NCBI GenBank assembly: GCA_916715765.1
Contig: CAKAPG010000010.1
Span: 1 to 53,710 of the forward strand
Length of the DNA: 53,710 nt
Reading direction: 5' to 3'
Origin: an uncultured Atopobium sp.
GTDB taxonomy: Bacteria > Actinomycetota > Coriobacteriia > Coriobacteriales > Atopobiaceae
Shown here piece after piece: positions 7,741 to 18,217 of the stretch. Both the position numbers and the translations under genes were made by a program. Position 1 is the first letter of the stretch. Every line of letters begins with the position of its first letter. Below the pieces are notes generated by a model. That model saw nothing but the letters and a program-made list of their open reading frames with translations. It did not search any database and was not told the DNA's origin.

Positions 7741-10700
7741 ATGGGCTTGCTTCTGCACAAACAACAAACAGGTGCTTTCTTATCAAACTCTATTCAAGAG
7801 CAGCTAGGGGCTTCACTTGAGAGGTGGGGGTCTGCTCGGCTTATAGTGCCTTCTTCTGATGCTGTGTTGTTAGTTAAGAGGCAGCTTGGAGCCATTCAAG
7901 AACTCTCTGTTGGCGTGAATGTTTCAACTTTTGATGAGTGGATGCGCGATCAATGGAAGCTGTATGGAAGCTCTGATCGCCTGCTTTCAAATACGCTTCG
8001 CAAGGTATTTTTCCAGCAGATTTTGGATGGAATGTCTGCTGATGAGCTAGGCACTTTAACTACTAGCAAGGGTACTGTGGAGCTTCTTTCTAAGCTTTCT
8101 CCGGAGTATCTTACCGAGCTTGATCAGATTATGGCTTCTGGTCAACTTTCTGCCGGTCAGATGAGTGCATGTAAGGTGCTAGAGCGCTACAAGATGCTGC
8201 TTGAAGAAAAGTCTTACGTTGAGGTGTGTCAGTGTCTGGATTACCTGCTGCAGTCCATCCCAGCGCAAGGACCTGCACTTGTTTTCTCGCGAGTTGAAGA
8301 TCTTTCGGAGGCGCGTCTTCAGTTTGTGCGCAAGTTGTCGCAGAAGCGTGATGTGGTGTTTTCTCTCTACGAGCCCGAAGGACCTGCAGGTTACGCGGCA
8401 GAGCAGCAGCTGGAGTTGCTGGGTGGCCCGGGATGCAATTGTCGTGTGGATGCGGAGCTTGCGCCAGCCGCAAAAAGCCAGGAGCTCACCGATCTTCTCG
8501 CCAGGGTGTTCAGGGCCAAGGAGGGCAATGAGGTTACGCCGAGCGGTGCGGTAACGTTTTTGTCGCCGCTGGGCCAGCATGCCGAGGCAGAGTCTATCAG
8601 CAGGTACATCTCTCAGCGCGTTGAGTCTGGTAGTAAGAGCTTTGTGGTGTACACCTTGGATTCGCAAAGGGTTTGGGACGCGCTTTCGCAAAAGCTTGCA
8701 GTTAAGGGAATTGCTGCTCACTATAATCGCTCAGTGCGCATTCAAGATTCACTTGCAGGCAGCGCGTTTGCTAGCTTGATTGATGCGTATGTTACGCTCA
8801 GCGAACGCTCAGAGCTCGAGAAAAACATTGACTACCAGGCATCTGACCATCAGATGGGGGATATGTCGTGGTGGCCTCCACGTACTCTTACGGACTATCT
8901 AATTTCACCTATTTCAGGTATAAGCGTTGAGCGCGCGTGGATGCTGGATAAGAGTTGGCGCGGTAATAGAACGCTGTATGCCACTAGAGTGCTTGAGACG
9001 CTTTCTAAGGCGGCTATGAGCTCGCGTTTGTGCGCAGAGACCATCAAGAGCCTTGAGCTTGGCAGAATTGGCTCTGCTGCTCAGCGCATTATTGAATACC
9101 TAGCTACAGAAACATCTGATGAGCAGGCAGAGGTTGTTCAGTCTAAAGAGTTGACGCTTCAGTCTCTTCAAAACCAAGAGTCGCTTAAGGTAATGAGCAA
9201 GATTGTTTCTTCTGCACAGGAGCTGCATGAGGCGGGATTAAAGCTCACTCCTCAGACACTCAAATCTTTTATTGAGCTTTGCAAAGACCAGACGGTCATG
9301 ATGTCTGTTTCTAATGGTATTGAGTCTGATATTCAGGTGCTAATCGCTCCTGTAAGCCAAGCTCATTCTATTGAGCCACATTCTTTTGATGCCGTCATTT
9401 TCCAGGGCATGGATACACTGAATTTTGGTGTTAAAGCATCTGATGGTGCACTTCAAGAGTTTGTTCGCCATGCGAGTAAAATGCCTAAGGTGTCAGAGTT
9501 TGCACGATATCAAAGAGATTTTTATACGGCGCTTACAACCGCTTCTACCAGCGTTGCATTTGAGAAGATTGAACAAAAAGATGTCTTTAATGCAGTAGCT
9601 CTCAGTGAGGTTAAAGCATGCTATCCCAAAGACTATGCAAAGAAGACAGGGGTTGCACGCGGAGAAGAAGAGGTACTGGTAAACCTGTTGCCTCAAGCTG
9701 CTGACCCAGAACGTGTTGCTGAACTCCCAACAATCGAGTCTGGTGAGATTGACCCTAAACTCAAAAATATTGTGGTACTCCCACGTCATTTGACTAGGGA
9801 GACTCTTGAGCAGGAATTACAGGGTCTTATAGAGGTCTCGCGAGAGGGACTACCACTTCTTTCCGCTTCTCAGATTGAAACGTATCTTGAGTGTCCCTAC
9901 AAATGGTTTACGCAACGTCGCATCAAGATTTCCCAGGTAGACACTGAGTTTGCTCCAATGCAGATAGGTACCTTTATCCATCGTGTTTTGGAGCTAACAC
10001 ACGCAACACTTTTAGCTGAAGCACTTGGTTGTGATGTGGCTGAAGTTGATTCAGTGGTTGAATCTGCACTTTTGCAAGACATTCCTGGATCTAGGATTAC
10101 ATCTGATAACTTAGATCATGCAAAACAGGTGTTAGACAGCTGTTTTGCCCAGGTCTGGGATGAGCAATTCAACAATATTAACCGAGCATCTTCAAATGAG
10201 CTTATTCCGCATAGCATTCAAGAAAGAAAACAGGTTGAGAATATTCGAGAAAATCTCAAGGATCTTCTCGAGTTTGAAGCTTCGCACTTTATTGGCTATC
10301 AGCCCAGGTTTTTTGAGCTTCGTTTTGGTAGAGAAGAAAATGTTGTTGAGTATGCAGGAGCTCAATTTACAGGCTCGATTGACCGCGTAGATGTAAACGC
10401 TCATGGTCAGGCACTTATTATTGACTATAAACACAAGACCACAAAAGATTTGAAGGCTTATTCAGCAAAGTTAAATCTGGATAGTGAGCTTTCAAAAGAG
10501 ATTCTGCCAAGGCATGTACAGTCTGCAATATATGCTCAGATTATGAGAAAACAGCTCACCAAGTATAAACTTGAGCCAGTTGCTGCAATTTATCTGGGCA
10601 CCAAAGAGCAAAAAGATAAGCCTTCATTTGCTCTTGCAGGTATGGCAACAGAAGCGGCAACAGAACATATTTGGAACATGCATCCGGAAGATAAAAAGCT

Positions 10701-10884
10701 CAGGGACCAGGCGGTTATGGTTGTGTCTCAAAACTCAGCGGAGTTTGCAGACTACTTGGACGCTTGGGAGAATTTAATTGCTCAGAAGGTCCAAGCCATG
10801 CTTTCTGGAGATGTTCGAGCCAATCCTTGCGATAAGGATGCATGTAAGTATTGTCCAGTAAAACTGTGTGACAAGAGGAGGTAA
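7741..10884 (+). CDS. addB: AddB-like helicase/nuclease subunit (PD-(D/E)XK)
   Basis: 1047 residues. The C-terminal 250 residues form a RecB-type nuclease: QIGTFIHRVLEL, then GSIDRVDV and ALIIDYKHKT supply the D...D-x-K catalytic set. Four cysteines fit the AddB iron-sulfur arrangement: one in SQIETYLECPYKWF and three in DACKYCPVKLC at the C-terminus. The N-terminal two thirds resemble the degenerate helicase part. No Walker A motif is visible at the N-terminus. With AddA it should process double-strand breaks for RecA loading. Its stop overlaps the ribosome site of addA. A 180-base stretch (8401-8580) is unusually G+C rich. Confidence 0.88.
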   Translation: MGLLLHKQQTGAFLSNSIQEQLGASLERWGSARLIVPSSDAVLLVKRQLGAIQELSVGVNVSTFDEWMRDQWKLYGSSDRLLSNTLRKVFFQQILDGMSADELGTLTTSKGTVELLSKLSPEYLTELDQIMASGQLSAGQMSACKVLERYKMLLEEKSYVEVCQCLDYLLQSIPAQGPALVFSRVEDLSEARLQFVRKLSQKRDVVFSLYEPEGPAGYAAEQQLELLGGPGCNCRVDAELAPAAKSQELTDLLARVFRAKEGNEVTPSGAVTFLSPLGQHAEAESISRYISQRVESGSKSFVVYTLDSQRVWDALSQKLAVKGIAAHYNRSVRIQDSLAGSAFASLIDAYVTLSERSELEKNIDYQASDHQMGDMSWWPPRTLTDYLISPISGISVERAWMLDKSWRGNRTLYATRVLETLSKAAMSSRLCAETIKSLELGRIGSAAQRIIEYLATETSDEQAEVVQSKELTLQSLQNQESLKVMSKIVSSAQELHEAGLKLTPQTLKSFIELCKDQTVMMSVSNGIESDIQVLIAPVSQAHSIEPHSFDAVIFQGMDTLNFGVKASDGALQEFVRHASKMPKVSEFARYQRDFYTALTTASTSVAFEKIEQKDVFNAVALSEVKACYPKDYAKKTGVARGEEEVLVNLLPQAADPERVAELPTIESGEIDPKLKNIVVLPRHLTRETLEQELQGLIEVSREGLPLLSASQIETYLECPYKWFTQRRIKISQVDTEFAPMQIGTFIHRVLELTHATLLAEALGCDVAEVDSVVESALLQDIPGSRITSDNLDHAKQVLDSCFAQVWDEQFNNINRASSNELIPHSIQERKQVENIRENLKDLLEFEASHFIGYQPRFFELRFGREENVVEYAGAQFTGSIDRVDVNAHGQALIIDYKHKTTKDLKAYSAKLNLDSELSKEILPRHVQSAIYAQIMRKQLTKYKLEPVAAIYLGTKEQKDKPSFALAGMATEAATEHIWNMHPEDKKLRDQAVMVVSQNSAEFADYLDAWENLIAQKVQAMLSGDVRANPCDKDACKYCPVKLCDKRR

Positions 10885-10890
10885 GCTACT

Positions 10891-13800
10891 ATGGCTGATA
10901 CACGTTATACGCCTGGTCAAGAGAAGACCATCAAGACGCTTGATAAGCCTCTTTTTGTTGCAGCAGGTGCTGGTTCAGGAAAAACTTTTACGCTTACACA
11001 GAGAATTGTGTGGGCTTTAAAAGAAGGCTCGGGAACTGACGGAAAGCCGTATCTGAGTAGTCTTGACCAGGCATTGATTATTACGTTTACCAATGCCGCA
11101 GCTACAGAAATTAAAGAGCGCGTTAGAGAAGCTCTAGAAAAAGAAGGCCTGCATAGCGCTGCGTTGCAGGTTGATGATGCGTGGATTAGTACTATCCACG
11201 GTATGTGCAGCAGAATCTTAAAGATTCATGCACTTGATTTGGGTCTTGATCCTGAGTTTGAAATCATTAACGACATGACCAGAAATCAGCTGGTCAATAT
11301 ATCTATTGAAGAAGTACTCAGAGAACTTTCTCAAGATGAAAGCTATGCTGAGTTTCTCTCAACCTATGCAGGGAACAGAGATGCACTGAAGTCTCGTATT
11401 GAAACGCTGATTTCATATGCTCAGTCATCTCCTGTAGGAATGGATGCTATTTCATTTGTAGGGGATAGTTCTGACCTGGAAGCTCTAAAAGCGGAGCTTG
11501 AGAGTCTCTGTGGTGCACTTGAAGCGCTAAGGGGTGCAATTGTTACCACAAAACCAGATGAAGCAGAGCAGTTACAAAGTGTTCAATCTGAGCTTTCAAG
11601 TAAATTGCAGCAACACTTGGTTCTCTCGCTCACTGATTTTGACCAGGTGTTTTGGGAGGCTTTGGGAAAAGCCGTCAAGGCCGTTCGTTCTTCAAAAGAA
11701 ATAAAAATTGTAAAAGATGAAGCTGCGTACCAGCTTAAAGTTTGTAGCTCTTTATTTGGACTTATTCAGGACACGTCTGAGGGTCAGTGTCTGAAAGATG
11801 TTACTGAGCAGGTCTACAAGCTCTTTAAACAGAAGAAACTTGCTGTTGGTGGCCTTGATAACGATGATCTTTTGCATCTAACGGCAAAGGTGTTTGAAGA
11901 GCGTCCAGAGATTGCAGCTGTTTACACGAATAAATTCAAGCTTGTAATGGTTGATGAGTTCCAAGATACGGACCAGCAACAGGTGCAGATGATTAAGAGT
12001 CTCTCAGGTAAAGATGCTCAATATCTCACCACAGTTGGTGATGCGCAGCAGTCAATCTATCGATTCCGCGGTGCTGATGTTGATGTGTTCTTTAGACGTC
12101 AAGCAGAGGTTTCAGAAGATTTGCAACCCCGTCTTGTAGATAATTTCCGCAGCCACAACGAAATTTTGCGATTCGTTGCAAAGGTTTGTAGCGCTGATGG
12201 CATGATACCTAACTTTATGGATTTGTCCGCTGGGCGAGAAGAACCTGCAACTCCGTTCATTGCTCATTCGCCTCGCGTATATTTTGAAGTCACAAAATTT
12301 GAAAAGTCAGGAAATTCTAAGCCAGGCGATGACGCCACAAGAAGCCAGCTTGTTGCGTATCAACTTGCAGACAGAATCAACACGCTTATGCAGGATGAGA
12401 ATATCCAAGCAAAAGATGTTGCAATTTTGATGAAATCAGTTAAAAAGGCACAGCCCTATATTGAGGCACTTCGTACCTTTGGAATTGAAAGCGTGGTTTC
12501 TGGAGCTTCAACGTTTGGTGAACAGCCTGAGGTTCAGTTGATTGGCAGTCTTTTACAGACGCTTGCAAATATGTACGATTCATACGAGGGACTGTTTCCT
12601 GTACTCTCGAGTGAGATTTTTAGTCTTGATGCGTCTGACCTGCTTCTCTTGGGCACTAATTTTGGAGAAAATGGTCAGAGGATTACCAATAGAGATATTG
12701 CAGAGTCAGTGGTAAATGGCGTATGTAATCCACCTTTTGAGATAAGTCCAAAGCTCAAAAATGCTTTAGAGGTGTTGAGTAATGCTCGTAGCTCTCTTTC
12801 AAACAAGAGAGTTTCAGACGTAATTAAAAAGGTAGTTCTTGATGCCGGATGGATTTCTCGCCTTGAAAAGATGGGAAATGAGGGACAGTCAAAGATTGCA
12901 AATATCTTTGCGGCTCTCGAGCAGATTGATAGTTTGCAAACAGACCTAAGCGTTGGCGTTGCTTCTGTTGCAAGAACATTTAGTCAGTGGTGTAGCACTG
13001 CCAAGGAATCTCCAAAAGTGCTTCATTGCAGCACTCAAAATGCAGTTACCTTTATGACTATTCATGCTTCTAAGGGATTGGAATTTCCTGTCGTTGCTGT
13101 TGTAGGAGCTGTATCTGACTCTAAGTCAGGTGCTGGCAGTAAACCATTTCTGCATGTTAGAAAAGACGATTCGTATCAGATTGCATTCTCAAGCAGTTCT
13201 AAAAAACTTCATGAATTGTATGACGGCTGTCATGAGGTTCCTACAAGCCTTGATGAGTGTAAGAACCTTCTTGAGTGGAGAATGTTCCTGGAAACACAAG
13301 AGAATGAGTTTGATGAGCAGGAACAGAATCGCCGTCTGTATGTTGCTTTAACACGCGCTCGCGAAGCAGTCATTCTTACTTCAACTATCGACCTTACTAA
13401 AGAGGGAATTAGTCCTCGTTATACACGCAAGATAACAGATGCCTTGTTTGAAGAGCCGCCACTTTCTGCTGGAGAGCATCAGTTTGAATATGGTGGAAAT
13501 CTTGCTGGTTGTATGCGTGTAGTTCAGGGTTCTGGCAAGAAGGATGAGCCGATTCATGTTGAAGGTTTAGAGTTGGTTGAACCTTTTGGTGGTAAGCCTA
13601 AACCTTCTGATAGCAACCCAAGTGAAGAGAAAAACCCTCAAGCTGAAGAAACGTTTGACCTCTATGAGAAGGTTCAGCTGAGCGTTACTCCAGAAGCTAC
13701 GTATGACCAGCGAGAAGGTTTCTTTAGTTATTCTTCCGCTCACCAACAAATGGCAGAGAACTTTAAGGGTGAGAATAACAAGGCACTTGAGGAAGAGCAC

Positions 13801-14409
13801 CAGGCACAAAGCCTGGAATATGATGCAAATAACCCTCAACCAGTAACTGAGACTTCTGTGATTTTGCCTGGCACATTAGCTGATGATGGAGTAGATCCAA
13901 CAAGCCTCGGCTCAGCCTTCCATGAGCTTGCTCAGATTATGGTTGAGACTCAGTCTAAGGTTGATGAAAAAACTATTGATAGATTGTGCTTGAAGAATAG
14001 TGTTCCTCAGCGCGCAGTATCCAGAGTCAAACAAGCACTTGAATTGTGGAGCAACTCTGCAATTAGGCAAGAAGCATTAGCTCATGATGTGGTTATTGCG
14101 GAGTCTCCCTTTACGCTGCAGGTTGATTCTGAATATGGGAACTATGTAGAAGGAGCCATCGATCTTCTCGCTTATAATAAGGGAAGCAAAGATGCGCTGG
14201 TAGTTGACTATAAAACAGGCAATAAAGGCCTTAGTGCTACTCAAATTTATGAGCATCATCAAATGCAGGCAAACTTCTATGCCTACGTCTTGATGCAACG
14301 CGGATTTACTAAGGTTGAGTGCGTATTTGTTTGTGTTGAGGTTGAAGAAGCTGGTCAGCCACACGTTGCTCGTTACACGTTTGATGTAAACCATCAACCA
14401 CGGCTTTAG
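10891..14409 (+). CDS. addA: ATP-dependent helicase/nuclease subunit AddA
   Basis: 1172 residues, close to the AddA norm. It is a UvrD-type SF1 helicase. Motifs seen in order: Walker A AAGAGSGKTFTLTQR (about residues 25-39), TFTNAAATEI, STIHGMCSRIL, Walker B MVDEFQDTDQQQ, motif III VGDAQQSIYRFRGAD, MTIHASKGLEFPVVAV and YVALTRARE. The C-terminal nuclease has GSAFHELAQIM, EGAIDLLAYN and ALVVDYKTGNK. It unwinds and degrades DNA ends together with AddB. The ATG follows GAGGAGG that straddles the addB stop, so translation is coupled. PriA follows 12 bases later. Confidence 0.95.
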   Translation: MADTRYTPGQEKTIKTLDKPLFVAAGAGSGKTFTLTQRIVWALKEGSGTDGKPYLSSLDQALIITFTNAAATEIKERVREALEKEGLHSAALQVDDAWISTIHGMCSRILKIHALDLGLDPEFEIINDMTRNQLVNISIEEVLRELSQDESYAEFLSTYAGNRDALKSRIETLISYAQSSPVGMDAISFVGDSSDLEALKAELESLCGALEALRGAIVTTKPDEAEQLQSVQSELSSKLQQHLVLSLTDFDQVFWEALGKAVKAVRSSKEIKIVKDEAAYQLKVCSSLFGLIQDTSEGQCLKDVTEQVYKLFKQKKLAVGGLDNDDLLHLTAKVFEERPEIAAVYTNKFKLVMVDEFQDTDQQQVQMIKSLSGKDAQYLTTVGDAQQSIYRFRGADVDVFFRRQAEVSEDLQPRLVDNFRSHNEILRFVAKVCSADGMIPNFMDLSAGREEPATPFIAHSPRVYFEVTKFEKSGNSKPGDDATRSQLVAYQLADRINTLMQDENIQAKDVAILMKSVKKAQPYIEALRTFGIESVVSGASTFGEQPEVQLIGSLLQTLANMYDSYEGLFPVLSSEIFSLDASDLLLLGTNFGENGQRITNRDIAESVVNGVCNPPFEISPKLKNALEVLSNARSSLSNKRVSDVIKKVVLDAGWISRLEKMGNEGQSKIANIFAALEQIDSLQTDLSVGVASVARTFSQWCSTAKESPKVLHCSTQNAVTFMTIHASKGLEFPVVAVVGAVSDSKSGAGSKPFLHVRKDDSYQIAFSSSSKKLHELYDGCHEVPTSLDECKNLLEWRMFLETQENEFDEQEQNRRLYVALTRAREAVILTSTIDLTKEGISPRYTRKITDALFEEPPLSAGEHQFEYGGNLAGCMRVVQGSGKKDEPIHVEGLELVEPFGGKPKPSDSNPSEEKNPQAEETFDLYEKVQLSVTPEATYDQREGFFSYSSAHQQMAENFKGENNKALEEEHQAQSLEYDANNPQPVTETSVILPGTLADDGVDPTSLGSAFHELAQIMVETQSKVDEKTIDRLCLKNSVPQRAVSRVKQALELWSNSAIRQEALAHDVVIAESPFTLQVDSEYGNYVEGAIDLLAYNKGSKDALVVDYKTGNKGLSATQIYEHHQMQANFYAYVLMQRGFTKVECVFVCVEVEEAGQPHVARYTFDVNHQPRL

Positions 14410-14421
14410 GGAGGCAAGAAC

Positions 14422-16734
14422 GTGCCTTTTGCACATGTTGTTTTAGACATACCAACTCGTGCTCTCTCTGGCACGTTTGACTACGCCATTCCAGAATCTT
14501 TGGAAGAGGCTGCGGTTGTGGGAACAACGGTCTTGGTGCCGTTTTCTCACAGGCAGGTTGTTGGCTACATTGTGGGTGTCTCAGACCGTGTGTCTTTAGG
14601 TTTAGATGTTTCGCGCGTCCTTCCAATAACACAAGTTCTAGCAGATTCAGCATTCGATGAGCAGTCTGCACAGGTAGCAGAATGGATGAGCAAAGAATAT
14701 GCCTGTAGTTACGCAGATGCATTGCATCCGTTCTTAGCGCCTGGCCAAAAGGTTAAAGTCACCAGAAAAGACGCAGAATCTCCCTGGCAGCTTGTTTGTG
14801 AGAAGTCCGGTCCTGTTGATGAGCGATGGGTTGAGCTGACAGAAAAGGCGGCTGACTTTACGCCTGCGGCAAATGCAAGCAAGCAGCGATCGGTGCTTGA
14901 GGCTTTGGCGCAAGGCGCCATGAGGTTGTCCGAGCTCTCGGCCACAATCCCAGGAGCTCGCAGTGCAGTAACTGCGCTGCAGAAAAAAGACATCGTTGAG
15001 GTGCGTACACAGCGACAAATTCGTGGAAGCCAGGAGGGTCTGGGAACCACGCTTTCAAGTGGCGTAGCACCTCGTCCTCAGCAACTTACTGAGGGGCAAG
15101 AGTCTGCTCTTACAGCAATCGAGGCTGCGCAAACTGCTGCTCAGGGCGATGTTGTGCTCATTGACGGAGTAACAGGCTCAGGTAAAACCGAGGTGTATCT
15201 CTCTGCTATTGAGAAGACCTTAGCAGTCGGCAAGGGTGCTGTGGTGCTTGTCCCTGAGATTTCTCTTACCGCGCAAACAGTTGGCCGATTCCGTTCACGT
15301 TTTGGCGAGCAGGTAGCCGTTCTTCACTCAAAGCTTTCCCTCGGTGAGCGTTTTGACCAGTGGGATTTGATTAGGCAGGGTAGGGCTCGCGTGGTAGTAG
15401 GCGCACGTTCTGCCTTGTTTGCACCCATCCAAAACCCCGGACTGTACATTATTGACGAGGAGCATGAGGCCTCGTACAAACAGGATTCGCTTCCACGCTA
15501 TCACGCAAGAGAAGTTGCTGCTCAGATGGCTCGCCTGCGTGGAGCCGCGCTAGTGCTTGGCTCTGCAACGCCATCGCTCGAGAGCCTCTACCGAACAGCT
15601 CAAGGAAGCTGGCGTGATACTAACTGGACGCGCGTCGCCATGACTGAGCGTCCTGGTGTGGCGGTGCTCCCGCAGGTCCAGGTGGTTGATATGGCTTCTC
15701 AGTTCAAAAACGGAGGCAGATCGGTCTTCTCGGCAGCTCTTGCTCTTGCTCTTCAAGAAACAACAGAGCGTGGCGAGAAAAGCGTTCTACTCCTTAATCG
15801 TCGCGGATTTGCAAACTTTTTGATGTGTCGCGAGTGTGGCTGTGTGCCCGAGTGTCCGCATTGCTCGACGTCTCTCACGTATCATGAGCGCACGCATTCT
15901 CTGGTTTGTCACAGTTGTGGCAGACAGTGGTCTCAGCATGCGTATCCTAACCCTTCCAGCAAATGTCCAAACTGCGGTAGCCGTTATATGGGTGCATATG
16001 GTGTGGGAACACAGCGTGTAGAAGATGAGCTGAAGCTTCTGCTTGGCAGCGATGCGCCAATTATTCGTATGGACGCTGATACCACGGCTAAAAAGGGCGA
16101 ACACCAGCGACTCCTTGAGCTTTTTGATGCAACTCCTGGAGCGGTGCTCATCGGCACGCAGATGATTGCAAAGGGTCTGGATTTTCCTGATGTCACCTTG
16201 GTTGGTGTTATTAACGCCGATACCATGCTTAAGCTGCCGGATTTTAGAGCAGCTGAGAGAACCTTTGACTTGCTGGAGCAAGTTGCTGGTCGTGCGGGCA
16301 GGGGAGAAAAGCCTGGTAAGGTCATCATCCAGTCATACTGGTCAACACACCCGGCTATTGCTTCTGTAGTTACCCATGACAGGCGTCCGTTTTTGGACGC
16401 AGAGCTCAAAGAAAGAAGAGAAGGAGCTTATCCGCCCTTCTCGCGCTTGTCTAATGTGCTTTTCTGGGGCGCTTCAGTAAAAGAGGTTCGTCGCGTCGCG
16501 GATCAGATGGCGGAGGCGCTGCATACAAAGCTAGATGCTCAATCCGGATGGGAGATTTTGGGCCCCGCTGATTGTGTAAAAGCTAAGGTAAAAGATAAGT
16601 ATCGCAGACACATTTTAGTAAAATCTCCCGTAGATGCTCAGGTGGGAGAAATTCTTTCTCAGTGTGCTGCTTCACTTGATAAAAGAGTGGGTATCAACAT
16701 GACATTAGATGTTGATGCTTACGACATGATGTAA
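14422..16734 (+). CDS. priA: primosomal protein N' (PriA helicase)
   Basis: 770 residues, starting with GTG after AGGGAGG. PriA recognises stalled or recombined forks and reloads the replicative helicase. The N-terminal 3'-end-binding domain (about 1-110) is followed by an SF2 helicase with Walker A GVTGSGKTEVYL, Walker B IIDEEHEASYKQD, LGSATPSLES and later GTQMIAKGLDFPDVTLVG and VAGRAGRG. The zinc-binding insert carries eight cysteines (CRECGCVPECPHC ... CHSCG ... CPNCGS). Its place right after addAB links break resection to replication restart. Confidence 0.97.
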   Translation: MPFAHVVLDIPTRALSGTFDYAIPESLEEAAVVGTTVLVPFSHRQVVGYIVGVSDRVSLGLDVSRVLPITQVLADSAFDEQSAQVAEWMSKEYACSYADALHPFLAPGQKVKVTRKDAESPWQLVCEKSGPVDERWVELTEKAADFTPAANASKQRSVLEALAQGAMRLSELSATIPGARSAVTALQKKDIVEVRTQRQIRGSQEGLGTTLSSGVAPRPQQLTEGQESALTAIEAAQTAAQGDVVLIDGVTGSGKTEVYLSAIEKTLAVGKGAVVLVPEISLTAQTVGRFRSRFGEQVAVLHSKLSLGERFDQWDLIRQGRARVVVGARSALFAPIQNPGLYIIDEEHEASYKQDSLPRYHAREVAAQMARLRGAALVLGSATPSLESLYRTAQGSWRDTNWTRVAMTERPGVAVLPQVQVVDMASQFKNGGRSVFSAALALALQETTERGEKSVLLLNRRGFANFLMCRECGCVPECPHCSTSLTYHERTHSLVCHSCGRQWSQHAYPNPSSKCPNCGSRYMGAYGVGTQRVEDELKLLLGSDAPIIRMDADTTAKKGEHQRLLELFDATPGAVLIGTQMIAKGLDFPDVTLVGVINADTMLKLPDFRAAERTFDLLEQVAGRAGRGEKPGKVIIQSYWSTHPAIASVVTHDRRPFLDAELKERREGAYPPFSRLSNVLFWGASVKEVRRVADQMAEALHTKLDAQSGWEILGPADCVKAKVKDKYRRHILVKSPVDAQVGEILSQCAASLDKRVGINMTLDVDAYDMM

Positions 16735-16742
16735 GGAAAGTT

Positions 16743-17285
16743 ATGAGTTCTGAAGTTGATGATATGGTGCTTTGGCCAGACCCTCGTCTGAGCCAAAAGT
16801 GCGAAGAAATTGACGATATTAACGACGATGTTCGTAAGATGGCCGAGCATATGCTCAAGGTTATGTATGCCACCGACGGCGTTGGCCTTGCGGGCCCTCA
16901 GGTTGGTTACATGAAGCGCATGGTAGTCATCGATGTTGATTACCCTAACGGCCAAGAGAACCCTTTTGTGCTCATTAATCCAGAGATTAAAGTTGCAGAT
17001 GGTGAGCCTCGTGTATATGAAGAGGGCTGCCTTTCGTTCCCTGGCATTACTGTTCCGGTTACGCGCCCAAGCCACGTTGTCGTTCACGCATATAACCTCG
17101 ATGGTGATCTGATGCGCTATGAAGCAGAAGGAGACCTTCTCGCCGTTTGTTTGCAGCATGAGATTGACCACATTAATGGCGTAACCATGCCTGACCACTT
17201 GGGACCAGGTGCTCGTATGGAGACATTGCAGGAGTACAAAGAGGCACTGGCTTCTGGCGCCCGTCCTGGTCAGACAGACTATTAG
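16743..17285 (+). CDS. def: peptide deformylase
   Basis: 180 residues. All three active-site motifs are intact: GVGLAGPQVG, EEGCLSFPG (metal-ligand Cys) and QHEIDHINGV (two metal-ligand His and the catalytic Glu). The enzyme removes the formyl group from nascent proteins. It is followed by fmt, which adds that formyl group to initiator tRNA, so both ends of the formyl-Met cycle are co-transcribed. The ATG has AAGGAAAG upstream. Confidence 0.97.
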   Translation: MSSEVDDMVLWPDPRLSQKCEEIDDINDDVRKMAEHMLKVMYATDGVGLAGPQVGYMKRMVVIDVDYPNGQENPFVLINPEIKVADGEPRVYEEGCLSFPGITVPVTRPSHVVVHAYNLDGDLMRYEAEGDLLAVCLQHEIDHINGVTMPDHLGPGARMETLQEYKEALASGARPGQTDY

Positions 17286-17293
17286 GAGTTGAC

Positions 17294-18217
17294 ATGCGCG
17301 TAGTCTTTATGGGAACTCCAGACTTTGCTGTTCCATCGCTCAAAAAACTTGCCCATGATCACCAGGTAGCTTTGGTCATTACAAGGCCAGATGCCGTTCG
17401 TGGTCGTGGTAAGACTCTTGAGCCGTCTCCTGTAAAGGAATGCGCACAAGAACTTGGTTTGCCTGTTCTTGAGGCAAATCGCATGACTCCAGAAGTAATT
17501 TCTGCCATGCGTGAAGCACAACCAGAAGCGCTCTGCGTAGTTGCTTTTGGCTGCATTTTGCCTGATGAGGTTATCTCTCTTGCGCCTTACGGTGCTCTGA
17601 ACGTTCACGCATCGCTGCTGCCTCGCTGGCGAGGAGCTGCTCCAATTCAGCGCGCCATTCTCGCAGGTGATGCTGTCGCTGGCGTTTCTATCATGAAAAT
17701 TGCTCAAGAACTTGACGCAGGAGATTGGTGCAAGCAAGCATCGTGTGAGGTTGGCTCCAAAAATACCGAGCAGCTCACTGACGCACTAGCACAGCTAGGT
17801 GCTGATGCTCTGTCACAGGCTCTTTCTGAGCTCAAGGAAGGTTCTCTTGAGTGGCAGGTACAAGATGAGCGAGAAGTAACGTTTGCTCCTAAAGTTACCA
17901 AGCAAGAAATGAAGCTTGCTCCAGAAGATTCCGCCCAGGTAAACGCCCTGAGGGTTCAGGCTTCTTCTGATACCGCTCCAGCTCGTGTTTCTGTTGGAGG
18001 CAGGTCTCTTCGTGCTTTGTCCGCTCAACTGGCACCAAGTGAAGTTTCTGTTGCTCAAGGTCAGGTTGCAGTTCAAGATCATAGGTTGTTCCTTGGCTGT
18101 GTTGAAGGTGTCCTTGAGCTTCTTGAGGTGCGCCCAGATGGTAAGCGCTCTATGGATGCTAAATCATTTGCGGCAGGACTTCAGAAGTCTCAGATGACCT
18201 GGCAGAAGCTGCAATAA
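17294..18217 (+). CDS. fmt: methionyl-tRNA formyltransferase
   Basis: 307 residues. It transfers formyl from 10-formyl-THF to Met-tRNA(fMet). The N-terminal MRVVFMGTPDFAVPSLKKL and the catalytic block LNVHASLLPRWRGAAPIQRA (Asn and His of the active site) are present. The usual Asp follows in AQELDAGDW. The C-terminal OB-like domain (about 205-300) is complete. The ATG follows TAGGAG, eight bases after the def stop. The stop overlaps the rsmB start as TAATG. Confidence 0.97.
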   Translation: MRVVFMGTPDFAVPSLKKLAHDHQVALVITRPDAVRGRGKTLEPSPVKECAQELGLPVLEANRMTPEVISAMREAQPEALCVVAFGCILPDEVISLAPYGALNVHASLLPRWRGAAPIQRAILAGDAVAGVSIMKIAQELDAGDWCKQASCEVGSKNTEQLTDALAQLGADALSQALSELKEGSLEWQVQDEREVTFAPKVTKQEMKLAPEDSAQVNALRVQASSDTAPARVSVGGRSLRALSAQLAPSEVSVAQGQVAVQDHRLFLGCVEGVLELLEVRPDGKRSMDAKSFAAGLQKSQMTWQKLQ

